A stretch of 64,000 nt of DNA from an uncultured Chloroflexales bacterium (GTDB lineage Bacteria; Chloroflexota; Chloroflexia; Chloroflexales; Chloroflexaceae). The position numbers and the translations under genes were made by a program. The stretch spans positions 222,256 through 286,255 of the forward strand of contig CALGUG010000055.1 of the NCBI GenBank assembly GCA_937902315.1, given 5' to 3'. Positions 35,901-44,589 of this stretch are shown piece after piece (within the stretch, counting starts at the first letter, position 1; every line of letters starts with the position of its first letter). The notes beneath the pieces were generated by a model. It worked only from the letters and a program-made list of their open reading frames with translations, was not told the DNA's origin and made no database searches.

Positions 35901-37897
35901 AAGACACTTACAGGTGCATCTTGACCAGTAAAGAAACGATAGATGATATCAGAACCGCTATGGGAGCCACAGGCCAGACAAGAGTGGCTCGGCTCCTTGT
36001 TGCTATCGTTGAGATAGGCCGTGATCTGTTGGGAACGTATGCCGCATTCGCAATGTAGCTTTTCACCTTTATTGACGCTTAAACAGCTCAAACAGATTGT
36101 GTAGCGACTGGAGTTTGAGAGCTCCTCAGTATTATCGACACCTTCCGCAACTAGGTCATCTTCATCAATGTCCTGTAGATTACGATTAATCAGCAGATAT
36201 TCGGCTGTTTGAAAGAGTTCGTTTTCTTGAGTTACGAGACGTCCCAGACCATCATCTCGTTGTTTCAGCTTACCGACTAGATAAAGCGCTCCACAGCGGC
36301 TACAGATCGCTAGCTCAGCTACATTGCTGTCGCATTCTGGACATTTACTATGTCGTTGCAGAAAGAGCAGGTACTCCTTTGAGGCATGTTTTTCTTTATT
36401 GAAGCAGATAAAAGCTCCTTCGAGCGAGCGAACGAAGACGTGGTAGCGGGCGGGTAGTAAAGGTTGGTCGTGGCTCTGTGGGCGTGCTCGTACAGCTAGA
36501 TTGACCAGATCGACCAGTCGGTCGTTGGCCCGCTCGTGATGGAAACACTCTTGAGCGAGTTGGATAGCAAGTTGTGGGCACTGATCGAGATGGTTGCGAA
36601 TCTGGTGTACGGTCTCGTCGCCGCGCAAAATCTCATAGAGGAAGGCTCCGATGGCAGCCGAACTCCGCTGGCTCGGCTGATCCTCGTGATTCTTCCACTG
36701 CTTACGGGCGGCATTGAGCGCACCCTCAAGCACTGTTTGGGGCAATTCTTTGCAGCTCATTTGTAGCGGCTCTATAAGCTCTTCGAGTGTCGTTGGTGTA
36801 TGTGGCAGTCGGGCGATCTGCTGGTTAAGTGATCGATAGAGCTGTTCGCTGGCGCCCCCCCAGATTGTGCCAAGTTGTGCGATCGGAACGCGGCTCGCGG
36901 CAACGATATCTTGCTGATCGGGGTCGTCTTTGTTCCAGATAAACGGCTCTCCGAAGAGCTGTGAGGCATAGTTTACCGCCTTGGGATAGTCGCTTTCGCC
37001 GCTGCCCAAGGTTGCCGAGGTGGCGATACAGCGCAGCCGCTTGGCGCTATTTTGTCCAATCCGCTGCTTGAGCCGCCGGACCAACATGGCCAGCTCGATG
37101 CCGATCGCACCGTCGTAGATATGGGCCTCGTCGAGGGCGATGAACTGCCAATGCGAGCCGGTCTCGCCATCAAAAAAGCTGCAGTCTTCGGGCCGCACCA
37201 ACAGGTATTCCAACATGGCGTAATTGGTAAGCAGAATGTGGGGCGGCTTGGTGCGCATCTGATCGCGGCTGATCAGCTCATTACTGATACGCGGCTCAGC
37301 AGGGAATTGGTAGATGAATCGCTCCTCGGCTTTGCTTAGGCTCTGTTCGGTCTCGCCTGTGTAACGCCCGAAGGTAACTTCGGGCGTATTTGCTAAGACA
37401 CGCCGTAGGCGCTTAAGTTGATCGTTGGCGAGCGCGTTCATGGGGTAGAGCAGCAGCGCGCGCACGCCCGGCTGATCGAGCGTGCCAGCCGCTTTCTCAC
37501 GCAAGAGATGGTCGAGAATCGGTATCAGAAAGCTTTCGGTTTTGCCCGAGCCGGTACCTGTTGCTACAATCACATTACGTTTGTGAGCTACCACCTTCTG
37601 AATAGCTTGGTCTTGATGAAGGTGTAGTTTGCGCTCCCACGGCAGTGAATCGGAACAGAGCTGGGCGAAATCGCTATGTAGAATGCCATCGGCGACCAAT
37701 TCGCTAATGCTGCGCCCTTGTTGGAAAGGAGCCGCCGCCTCTAAGAGCGGCCCTTTGATAAGTAATTCTGGTCTTTCAAGCTCCTGCCAAAATAGCCGTT
37801 GAATAGTAGAATTTTGGACGGGATAGATACTTTTTAAGTAGCGGATATAGCTATCTCGGATATGTTGGGTAGTCTGAATTGGATGGAGTTGGTTCAT
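32987..37897 (-). CDS. Large DEAH-box helicase with DUF1998-type C-terminus (DruE-like)
   Basis: 1636 residues. Helicase motifs: Walker A ATGTGSGKTE (about 112-121), DEAH box in ALDEAHIY (about 256), SATLGSG (about 294), and the second RecA-like lobe with STTFELGVDVGEL and QRAGRAGRR (about 1060-1070). Many cysteine pairs between about 500 and 1000 suggest zinc ribbons (CPECDSNVAELAICSRCG, CQSCGRFHQG further on). The C-terminus has the DUF1998 layout: CIHCGF, a CHLGHDF segment, LYDNVPGGAGH and CYECLRTYRNQVYHDQL (about 1600). This domain order and size resemble DruE of Druantia defence systems and, more remotely, MrfA helicases. The gene begins 45 bases after the sigma-fusion gene, and the NERD frame follows with overlap. 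Confidence 0.88.
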   Translation of the reverse strand: MNQLHPIQTTQHIRDSYIRYLKSIYPVQNSTIQRLFWQELERPELLIKGPLLEAAAPFQQGRSISELVADGILHSDFAQLCSDSLPWERKLHLHQDQAIQKVVAHKRNVIVATGTGSGKTESFLIPILDHLLREKAAGTLDQPGVRALLLYPMNALANDQLKRLRRVLANTPEVTFGRYTGETEQSLSKAEERFIYQFPAEPRISNELISRDQMRTKPPHILLTNYAMLEYLLVRPEDCSFFDGETGSHWQFIALDEAHIYDGAIGIELAMLVRRLKQRIGQNSAKRLRCIATSATLGSGESDYPKAVNYASQLFGEPFIWNKDDPDQQDIVAASRVPIAQLGTIWGGASEQLYRSLNQQIARLPHTPTTLEELIEPLQMSCKELPQTVLEGALNAARKQWKNHEDQPSQRSSAAIGAFLYEILRGDETVHQIRNHLDQCPQLAIQLAQECFHHERANDRLVDLVNLAVRARPQSHDQPLLPARYHVFVRSLEGAFICFNKEKHASKEYLLFLQRHSKCPECDSNVAELAICSRCGALYLVGKLKQRDDGLGRLVTQENELFQTAEYLLINRNLQDIDEDDLVAEGVDNTEELSNSSRYTICLSCLSVNKGEKLHCECGIRSQQITAYLNDSNKEPSHSCLACGSHSGSDIIYRFFTGQDAPVSVLATSLYQNLPAQEHGSGSDLPGGGRKLLIFSDSRQDAAFFAPYLERTYNVVLQRRLILQALLNDPDAQQGQARLEDAVQPLLRVAEDAGLFNHQQSLVERRKIVGSWLMRESFATDRRHSLEGLGMLTFCLVKPHNWQAPEILQSDPWNLSSDEAWDLISLLVNTLRQQGCISFIDGIDPRNEIFAPRNKALYVREEESDPKAGILSWMPTRGTNRRLTILLRLLEENAPQLSPQERRRLAGEALRNIWRELQKWPDYLISQRVKNQNMIFQLNHRLWELQPSAEGSGYRCQRCQSISPINLRGLCMHNGCSGKLEPFNPNSAQLEHYRQLYRSLKPISLAVEEHTAQWNSDIAGQIQEKFVNGEVNILSCSTTFELGVDVGELQAVLMRNVPPTTANYLQRAGRAGRRTDSAAFALTFAQRRSHDLSHYKDPVQIVAGRIQVPQIRIENAKIIRRHMQAVLLAEYFRQRYQVDKSTFRSVGSFFRDTNRAQQAYQEAISFAESRPSQVYLALKEIVPEQMQPELKLDDWGWLVTVESDGFIELMKMVSNEVLDDLKLYEELKNEASRHEQFGRAQFYKEVINTLEKRSLLGFLASRNILPKYGFPTDLVELRTNYLERKHAKDIQLQRDLRIAISEYAPGAEVVAAKHIWRSGGIYKQPRKELVQLCYAVCQSCGRFHQGVYELTICPNCGANLQKDNPLQGKYIKPEFGFVAAYNSGNPTGESRPKRSFSSRIYFSEYAKDAHEKKRVLTNALEIEAYYSRFGRLALVNSGTDGRGFRVCIHCGFAEPAPSALALNGRGRRSLSRKSESHNDPRTGKACTSSYFNTCHLGHDFLTDVIELRFMTFEQLENDNLWRSLTYALLEGASRALAIRRDDIDGTIYRFDKERRPAIILYDNVPGGAGHVKLIYQELETVLQSAFDHVNNDCCGPETSCYECLRTYRNQVYHDQLERGLARDFLQKCLVQVEEQR

Positions 37898-37942
37898 AAC
37901 CTAACCTCGCTAGGGGTGTTGTTAGCTGACTACGATTCTCGA

Positions 37943-40900
37943 TTAGCCGATCTGTAGCTCGTGAATATTAGAAGCCGCTTCCTGATGCAGGCATTCTAAG
38001 TCGGAGGAAACGGTCTCTTCTTCTTGAGAAGCTTGCTGAACTTCTTGATTGTTTGGTAGCTCTAAATCTTTTCTCAATTGCTTAAACTCTGGCTTCTCTT
38101 TAAGACATCTGATAGCTCTCGCTTCGATCTGACGTACCCGTTCGCGCGTTAGACCTAGTATTTGTCCGATCTCTTCTAGAGTATGTCGATGACCATCCTT
38201 TAAACCGTAACGTAACGAAAGGACAAAATACTCGCGTTCCGTCAATTCACGAAGACCGTTTTTGATTTGTTGAGCGAGTTCTTCGTTGTCGATTTCATCG
38301 AAGAGCTCAGCTTGATTGGGGTCGCTGATAAAATGCAGCAGTTCGCTCTCTTCTTCTCCTACCAGTTGATTGAGCGATAGGGGGAGCGAGTTATAGGAGA
38401 GTGTTTTACGAATCTTTTCCTCGCTTGTATTAAGCCGCTCAGCGATCTCGATTGTCAGCGGTTCGCGATCAAGTTCGAGCATAAGCTCTTGTTCGGCACG
38501 TTTAATCCGGCCAATAAATTCGCCTATATGAACGGGCAGGCGCACCAGCCGAGCCTGATCGGAGATACCGCGCGTGATGGCTTGTTTGATCCACCACGTG
38601 GCATAGGTCGAAAATCTATGCCCTTTGGTATAGTCAAACTTATCTACAGCCTTGAGCAGCCCGATATTGCCCTCTTGAATGAGATCCTGTAAGGACATGC
38701 GTTGGAGATAGTATTTAGCGACACTTACTACGAGGCGCAGGTTCGAGACGATCAACTCCTCTCTCGCTTCATTTCCTTTTTGAATCTCCTGCTTGAGCAA
38801 GTGTTGTTTTTGGGAGAATAAGTTATTCAACTGTTGTACTTTTTCGAGCTGTGCTTGGGCTTGTTTACCTCGTTCTATATGTATCGCCAGTTCGCGCTCT
38901 TGATCTGCATTTAAGAGTGGAAAGCTTCCTATCTCGTAGAGATATTGGCGAATGCTGTCAAGAGCGGGCTCTCCTATCCGCTCTCGTAACATTGCAACGA
39001 GATCCAGCCCGTCGTTTTGCGAGGGTTCGAGCAGTCTAATGCCTAGACGGTTGAGCAGGCTTCTAAACAGTTCCTTTTCTTTGAGCAAACCGGTGAACAG
39101 GAAATTTTTGAACTTCTGAAATTCGAGTCGTCGTAGATGAATCGCGTGATAGATCGTTCTGCCTGAGTGGGGAAGGAGCAACTTCAATATTTCCTCAAGG
39201 CTGAGGTGAAGTTGAAATGGAAGTTGTTGGTACAATTCGGCAACAGCTTCAAACAGTAGAAGATAGTGTTGTTTGAGTAGCTGTTCTATGGATTTTGCTT
39301 GCGGCTCAAGGAGTTCGAACCAGCTTTCTGGATCACGCAGTGCGAGGAGGAGTAATGTTTGAAGCAAGTGAACGACCTGTGTCGGCGAGTCTATGCGCTT
39401 CAATTGTTTACTATACTCAAGCATTAGGTTCTGAGAGCCAGCGAGGATTGCGCTAAGCACTCCATCGAAGCGCCTGCTTTCGTCGGAAGCTTGAACGATT
39501 TGGCGGCGTAGATATGAGAATTGTTCTACTCGCCTCCCGACTTCGAAGTCGTTGCTCGCTTCGTGTGCCAAATAGGGGAAGTTGGGTCGTAAGCTTTGCC
39601 ATCGATCGTTAACTTGTAACTCAGCACGATACGGCCCGGGTGGTAGTTCCTTTTGACTCAAGCTCCAGCTTGCATCATTTATTGCAGATTCAGGAAGTAC
39701 TAACTTGATTGGCTCTTTCCAAGGTTGCCAGAGCGACCAAAGCAATAATTGCAATTGCATATTGGTATTGATGGTCCGCCAACTAACACGTAGTTGAGTT
39801 TGGCCTTGGAAAAGCATGCTTTGGCAACGAAATCCTGTAACAATTACTTTATGGCTTAAATGAAGTGTAGTGTATGTTTTGAGCGCTTCCAGAGTATCAA
39901 GTTTATTGATAGTAAGTGTAAAACTTATATTGTTTTGCTTTTGGTAACGAATCTCATCAATGACTTGGTTAAGCGGGAAGTTATATTGAGTACATTGTGG
40001 ATTTACCTGAGCTTGCAGCTGTATTTTGCCTAATCGATAAGCCATCTCTAAGCTGATTTCGCAGCGCTTTACAGGGAAATAGCTTGGCTCCACTGAGATG
40101 TAGAGACTAGGTAATTCGGCATCGTTGAGCCAATCGAGAGTTTCATAGAGGCAACGACTGATTGCAAGCTCTGTTTGATGAGTTTTCCAATACCAGACTA
40201 AGCGCGGTAGAGCGATCAGAATACGTATTTGTACGTTTGATTGTTTGGCAATTAGAGTGATCTCGCTTAGGTCGCCTGGAATATCGATTTCGTAGACTTG
40301 GCGGTCTAAAGCTGAAATATTTGTTTCGTAGCAGCGAAGCTCAACCTCTGGCTTGGTTTCGATCAAAATGCTCGTGCTTTCATAACGACCGTACGCGTCG
40401 GGGAGACGGATCTTTTCATCCCAAACGATATCAAGTTGGGGCAGGTAGCTAAAACGCAGATGGGCATCGCGTCCAAGTTGACCGCGCAGGCTCACTTGGA
40501 CATGCATCAAGCGATCGTTGCGCAGCCCTAGTGTGTTCAATGGAATAATGATCTTATTGTTTTCGACACGACAAAGTTTTCGTAGTGAATGAAGTGAGTA
40601 AGAATAGCTTGCTCCGTTCGTGTCGTGAACTAATAGATGCCAACGTACGAATTCTTGATCAACTGTATCGCTGATTGGTATGCAAATCTGTGGCAGATCA
40701 CGAATATAGAGGGGTGGAGCGCCGCGTTGTTGCCCGTAGGGAAAGAGCGCTTCGTCGCTTAGATAGGGTCGTAAGTTCGAAAGATCTTGAATGGTTGGGA
40801 TGGGCGTACCATTGATAAAGATCTGTTCCGCTTGGCTCAGATCCCAACAGCTTGCCTTGAAGCCCTGCCATTTGCCATGGTTGATCGTACACTCTTCTAA

Positions 40901-42037
40901 ACATCGCCCGGCCGGAGCATCGATGGTTGATTGTTCGGGATAGAGCAACCAAAGCTTGCGGCGTGGCAAATGTTTATTGGCGATGTCGATGTGATCATAG
41001 CTGTTGCCATCGAAGACGAGTAGCTTATGTTTGTCATCGTTGTGAAATTCCCACACACGCTTTTGGGATCTGGTATGGTTGTGAAAGATGATGTGATAAC
41101 TACCTTTGTAGGGCAGTACCTGCTGCTGCGCTTTGCTCATTACTAGAGAGCCATCTGTATAGCAGACGACAGGATAACGTGCGACTTCTTTAATCTCCCA
41201 TTCAAAGTCCTGTTGTTCTGACAGCGAGAATGTTTGAGCTGGTAGATCAACCATTACCCCCTGGCCATAAGGATCAAGCCAGATTTGAGGGCGCACAAAG
41301 CGTTGGAAGCTGCGTTTACTTTCGGGCTCTTGCTCTTGAACCCAAGCATGGAAAGCTGTAACGATGCGCTCAGGAATACCAAGTTCGTGGGCGCTGGCGA
41401 GGTACTGCTGGCTTTGGTAGTGTCGCATCATCGTGATGCAACGACTTACAAAATCGCGCGCATACTGGCCGCCCTCTTGTAAAAAGCGCTTGATCGGCTT
41501 ATCGACTTGATAACGGTGGGAAGAGAAGTGCAACCAGTCGTGAATGTACTCTTCAAGGTCGAAGCTGAGCGAATCTTCCAGGTTAACGATCGGAACCAGC
41601 ACATGATTGAAAAAGTCGCGCAGCGAGAAGTTGGGAATGCCGCCGTGCACCAGAATACGTGAGACATAACGATGCCCTTGCAGATCTTCGAAAAGGGGTT
41701 TCTTCCAAGCTGTCAATATATCTTCAAATGCCCTGCCCCAAGCTTGGAAGGATGGTTCTTGTCCATGTAACCCAAGATTATCGGCAATATGCCCCCAATA
41801 GTCTCCATCTTTATAGCTATAAATGCCTTCAGCCACTAAATAGCAGACAAAAGCAGCGGGATAGCTTCTTTTTAAGATCGTAGTGGCAGCTTGGAAAGAG
41901 TGTGTTCGAAGCAGCGATTTGATGCCAAGCCGCAATTCCTCCAAATGCTCTGGACTAAGATCGATCTCTGCAATCAAATTCACAGAGGAGGAGACGCGGC
42001 GAAGCTGTACTTCTAGGGCGAGAAGAAGATCATTCAT
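37943..42037 (-). CDS. Giant protein: unknown N-terminal region fused to a complete sigma-70 factor
   Basis: 1364 residues from ATG 42037, preceded by AAAGGG (a TTG eight codons upstream is less likely). Residues 1 to about 1000 show no family I recognise. They include a helical N-terminal part, a beta-rich middle (about 330-850) and a helical segment before 1000. From about residue 1027 a full group-1/2-like sigma factor follows: region 1.2 (SIRQYLYEIGSFPLLNADQE), regions 2.1-2.4 (NLRLVVSVAKYYLQRMSLQD, FDYTKGHRFSTYATWWIKQA), region 3 (EFIGRIKRAEQELMLELDRE), and region 4.2 (TLEEIGQILGLTRERVRQIE). A 40-residue Gln/Glu-rich tail ends it. No stop separates the halves. It is the first gene of the operon with the DruE-like helicase, so it occupies the place of a DruH-like partner. 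Confidence 0.85.
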   Translation of the reverse strand: MNDLLLALEVQLRRVSSSVNLIAEIDLSPEHLEELRLGIKSLLRTHSFQAATTILKRSYPAAFVCYLVAEGIYSYKDGDYWGHIADNLGLHGQEPSFQAWGRAFEDILTAWKKPLFEDLQGHRYVSRILVHGGIPNFSLRDFFNHVLVPIVNLEDSLSFDLEEYIHDWLHFSSHRYQVDKPIKRFLQEGGQYARDFVSRCITMMRHYQSQQYLASAHELGIPERIVTAFHAWVQEQEPESKRSFQRFVRPQIWLDPYGQGVMVDLPAQTFSLSEQQDFEWEIKEVARYPVVCYTDGSLVMSKAQQQVLPYKGSYHIIFHNHTRSQKRVWEFHNDDKHKLLVFDGNSYDHIDIANKHLPRRKLWLLYPEQSTIDAPAGRCLEECTINHGKWQGFKASCWDLSQAEQIFINGTPIPTIQDLSNLRPYLSDEALFPYGQQRGAPPLYIRDLPQICIPISDTVDQEFVRWHLLVHDTNGASYSYSLHSLRKLCRVENNKIIIPLNTLGLRNDRLMHVQVSLRGQLGRDAHLRFSYLPQLDIVWDEKIRLPDAYGRYESTSILIETKPEVELRCYETNISALDRQVYEIDIPGDLSEITLIAKQSNVQIRILIALPRLVWYWKTHQTELAISRCLYETLDWLNDAELPSLYISVEPSYFPVKRCEISLEMAYRLGKIQLQAQVNPQCTQYNFPLNQVIDEIRYQKQNNISFTLTINKLDTLEALKTYTTLHLSHKVIVTGFRCQSMLFQGQTQLRVSWRTINTNMQLQLLLWSLWQPWKEPIKLVLPESAINDASWSLSQKELPPGPYRAELQVNDRWQSLRPNFPYLAHEASNDFEVGRRVEQFSYLRRQIVQASDESRRFDGVLSAILAGSQNLMLEYSKQLKRIDSPTQVVHLLQTLLLLALRDPESWFELLEPQAKSIEQLLKQHYLLLFEAVAELYQQLPFQLHLSLEEILKLLLPHSGRTIYHAIHLRRLEFQKFKNFLFTGLLKEKELFRSLLNRLGIRLLEPSQNDGLDLVAMLRERIGEPALDSIRQYLYEIGSFPLLNADQERELAIHIERGKQAQAQLEKVQQLNNLFSQKQHLLKQEIQKGNEAREELIVSNLRLVVSVAKYYLQRMSLQDLIQEGNIGLLKAVDKFDYTKGHRFSTYATWWIKQAITRGISDQARLVRLPVHIGEFIGRIKRAEQELMLELDREPLTIEIAERLNTSEEKIRKTLSYNSLPLSLNQLVGEEESELLHFISDPNQAELFDEIDNEELAQQIKNGLRELTEREYFVLSLRYGLKDGHRHTLEEIGQILGLTRERVRQIEARAIRCLKEKPEFKQLRKDLELPNNQEVQQASQEEETVSSDLECLHQEAASNIHELQIG

Positions 42038-42300
42038 AGTCACACCCTTTGGGTTTAGCAATGGTATTTGTAAGTAGTTAATGCGTGTGCTTCACATATG
42101 TAAAGGCTGTAAACCTACGTTTACTTGAGCCTAGAAGGCGTTAGGTTTGAAGAAAAAGACTTCTCTCCACTTATTAGTTACAATTTGTTGTAAAAATGCT
42201 CGAGCTTGCGATGCATAGTTACCCTGTGCTCGATACGCATTGAATGTTTCCATCTTTCAGATTTGTTGTTGGCATAGATCTCTTTGGAATGTAATGTTCA
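42038..42300. other. Upstream region of the sigma-fusion operon
   Basis: AT-rich and without genes. A hairpin with AGGCT-TAAAC pairing to GTTTA-AGCCT lies at 42104-42132, inside the probable 5' leader on the minus strand. No convincing sigma-70 promoter was found by eye. Confidence 0.4.
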
Positions 42301-42307
42301 AAATAAA

Positions 42308-42345
42308 AAGCTGTTTTCCCAGCTTTGGTAAGAGGAAAACAGCTT
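42308..42345 (-). terminator. Terminator of the phytase gene
   Basis: AAGCTGTTTTCC (42308-42319) pairs perfectly with GGAAAACAGCTT (42334-42345). On the minus strand the stem is followed by TTTATTTT. Confidence 0.85.
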
Positions 42346-42383
42346 GTTTGAATGTGAAGTGCTAGTGCTTTGAAGCTTTGAGC

Positions 42384-43571
42384 TCAGAGACCAAGCTTTT
42401 GCGCTATCAAGCGCCAGTCGATCAGCTTAAAGTTCTGATTATCGGGTCGGTTATCGCCATCTTGTACAACGAAGATACCTTCTGGAAAGTCTGGCCCGAG
42501 CGGCCCTGCCAAAGCGGCGATGCCATCGGTGTCGCTGACCGCATCGATCGCATTGTTGGCTTCGATCTCGAAGTGGCCGAGGTAGCTATGAGGTTCTTGC
42601 CTGAGATAGACGCTAAAGCTGCTCGCCCCTTGGTTTGAGGCGATCAGGTAGCCGGTGCCATCGGGGTTCTCATAGAGTGTTAGGCCCTCGATATCGTCTG
42701 TGAGCTTACCCTCTGGCCTGACTCGATCGATCGCTATGCGCTCTTCTCCAGCATCGGGTTCGGCGGCGTAGCGCCAGATCGCCACATCCTCTTCGGCGAT
42801 ATAGATCCAAGCGTTGTTATCGTCGGCGACGCAGCCTTCGGTTTGGCTACCGACCTCAAAACTACGCACCAGCTCGCCCCGCACTCGCCCGCTTGAATCG
42901 AGGCTGATCGCCCACTGTTCGACCCGCCCATTGCGCGTCGTCGCAAAGGCGTAGAGCTTGTCGCTGATCTTGCTATGGTAGAGGCACAAACCGTAGATCC
43001 GATCGACCTCGATCGGCTCGTTTTCTAGGCGCTGTAGACTTCGATTCTCTTCATCGAGAGCATAAAAAACGATCGTACCCTTTTGCTGTTCGCTGATCGC
43101 TACCAGCGTAGTGAAGCCCTTGCCATAGGCTAGATCTTGGCGCAGATCGACATTATTGAAGGCACCATCGGCATAGTAGGCCAACTGGTTGCCCGTGAGA
43201 TCATAGATCGCCACGCCGCCCAGTTTATCGCTGCCGATAATTAAACTCTTGCTTGGGTCGTGTATGTCGCGCCAGATCGCCGGATCGTCGGCTGAATCGC
43301 CGTTGTTAGGCACCGGATCGGTCTCGTAGCGTGCGCTGACGCCCAGCGGAAGCGGGCTAGCAGTAGCAGGCTTGGTCGTTGTGGGCTCTGGTGCCGCCAA
43401 CTCAGAGGCTGTCGGGCTTGGGTTGATGCTAGGTTTGGGATCGCTTGTATCGAGCGTTTCGGTGCTTGGGCTTGCAGAAGCCGAGTCACTAGCTGTAGGA
43501 CTTAAACTTGCATTTGTTGAGCAACCTACAAGGGCAAAAAGTGTAATGAAGAATACAAATAATTGTTTCAT
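42384..43571 (-). CDS. Beta-propeller phytase lipoprotein
   Basis: 395 residues from the ATG at 43569-43571. An in-frame extension to 43625 would precede the signal peptide and is unlikely. MKQLFVFFITLFALVGC is a lipoprotein signal with cysteine at 17, followed by a Ser/Thr/Pro-rich linker. The catalytic part matches BPP/3-phytase: RYETDPVPNNGDSADDPAIW, then SLIIGSDKLGGVAIYDL, NNVDLR and a Ca2+-rich acidic EGCVADDN segment, in the usual order. The enzyme should release phosphate from calcium phytate outside the cell. Monocistronic with its own terminator; it separates the defence-like operon from the next membrane protein. Confidence 0.85.
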   Translation of the reverse strand: MKQLFVFFITLFALVGCSTNASLSPTASDSASASPSTETLDTSDPKPSINPSPTASELAAPEPTTTKPATASPLPLGVSARYETDPVPNNGDSADDPAIWRDIHDPSKSLIIGSDKLGGVAIYDLTGNQLAYYADGAFNNVDLRQDLAYGKGFTTLVAISEQQKGTIVFYALDEENRSLQRLENEPIEVDRIYGLCLYHSKISDKLYAFATTRNGRVEQWAISLDSSGRVRGELVRSFEVGSQTEGCVADDNNAWIYIAEEDVAIWRYAAEPDAGEERIAIDRVRPEGKLTDDIEGLTLYENPDGTGYLIASNQGASSFSVYLRQEPHSYLGHFEIEANNAIDAVSDTDGIAALAGPLGPDFPEGIFVVQDGDNRPDNQNFKLIDWRLIAQKLGL

Positions 43572-43644
43572 ACCAACGATCCAAATAGGAAGGATGACCG
43601 CAGAATCAGTATAAAGCGCAATCAAGGGCTAGAAACGTTATTTA

Positions 43645-44451
43645 TCAACCCAAAGCAGTCTTCAAGCAAAGATAGCCTCGCAGGCTAAAGCCCAGAATAA
43701 GCAACCAAATCAAGCTATGGAAGATAACTAAGCTTAGTCCAATCGAGCTAAGCTGTGGATCATGGAGCGGATAGATAACTCTGTGGGAAGGATCGTGAAT
43801 ATAGTCTATTTTTTGGCTTTTTTGAGTTTGTAACTGATTGAACCAAACTTTATTCAGAGTTTTATAGTTGTGATTTCCAATCGTAACAATACGACTAGCA
43901 GAGCGGCGAGGAGATGAAAAGGAAAGCTCGCTGACAATACCTGAGCCGTATCGCGGGCTCTGAATTAAATTGCTGATATCTTGCGAGATAGATCTACAAG
44001 GAATGAATACGAAAGCGCAACAGCCAAGCAGAATCGAGATGCGCACAAAACGTTGTGTAGAAGAGAGTTGTGATGATAGAACGATCAAAAATCGGTAGCA
44101 GCCAGCAAGCAAAACGAGCATTAGAGCGAAGACGATAATGCTTGTGATATGTAAGCTGCCGCTTAGATGATCGTAATAGCTGGATTGGCGTGTAAGAAAG
44201 AGAGTTGCTCCTACATCTAGTATCAGGAAGAGAAGGAAAACAAAACCGTATGGCGAGAAGAAAAATGCCTCTAGTGAGGTTAGCTCGCCGAATTGTGTTG
44301 ATAGTCGTAGCTTCTGCTTGAAATAGAGCGCTCCATTCAGCTTCTTTTTGAAAAGCGCCTTAAATGCCCCGGTTTTAGGTAACGAAAAAATAAAGCCAAC
44401 TGTTCCGATCGAAAGAAACAAGAAAAGTAGGAAGAGAATGAGCGAAAGCAT
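43645..44451 (-). CDS. Hypothetical multipass membrane protein
   Basis: 268 residues from the ATG at 44451, which has an AGGGTG element six bases upstream. A TTG six codons earlier is possible. About five hydrophobic helices: one at the N-terminus, two between about 70 and 125, one near 145 and one near the C-terminus; a large soluble loop lies between the last two (about 165-235). No recognised family. The pattern of first helix, RLSTQFGEL loop and late soluble region is weakly like DUF3592-type proteins. Confidence 0.55.
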   Translation of the reverse strand: MLSLILFLLFLFLSIGTVGFIFSLPKTGAFKALFKKKLNGALYFKQKLRLSTQFGELTSLEAFFFSPYGFVFLLFLILDVGATLFLTRQSSYYDHLSGSLHITSIIVFALMLVLLAGCYRFLIVLSSQLSSTQRFVRISILLGCCAFVFIPCRSISQDISNLIQSPRYGSGIVSELSFSSPRRSASRIVTIGNHNYKTLNKVWFNQLQTQKSQKIDYIHDPSHRVIYPLHDPQLSSIGLSLVIFHSLIWLLILGFSLRGYLCLKTALG

Positions 44452-44532
44452 GGAGCACCCTAACTTCAAAGCGAGATCGCTACGCTATCTACGCGAAAAG
44501 AGTGCTGGCTGTTACAAACCATCAAAGCAGGA

Positions 44533-44569
44533 AGCTAGGCCGACCTTATTGGGCTGCCTAGCTCTTTTT
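44533..44569 (+). terminator. Possible hairpin terminator
   Basis: AGCTAGGC (44533-44540) pairs with GCCTAGCT (44556-44563) and is followed by CTTTTT on the plus strand. No plus-strand gene is upstream, so it may instead act in the spacer of the minus-strand genes. Confidence 0.4.
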
Positions 44570-44589
44570 GGATAGTACTGCTGGGGTGT

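Noticed and set aside
43572..43625. In-frame 18-codon extension before the phytase signal peptide
   Set aside because: A lipoprotein signal should begin with the MKQLF start; the extension would put unrelated residues in front of it.
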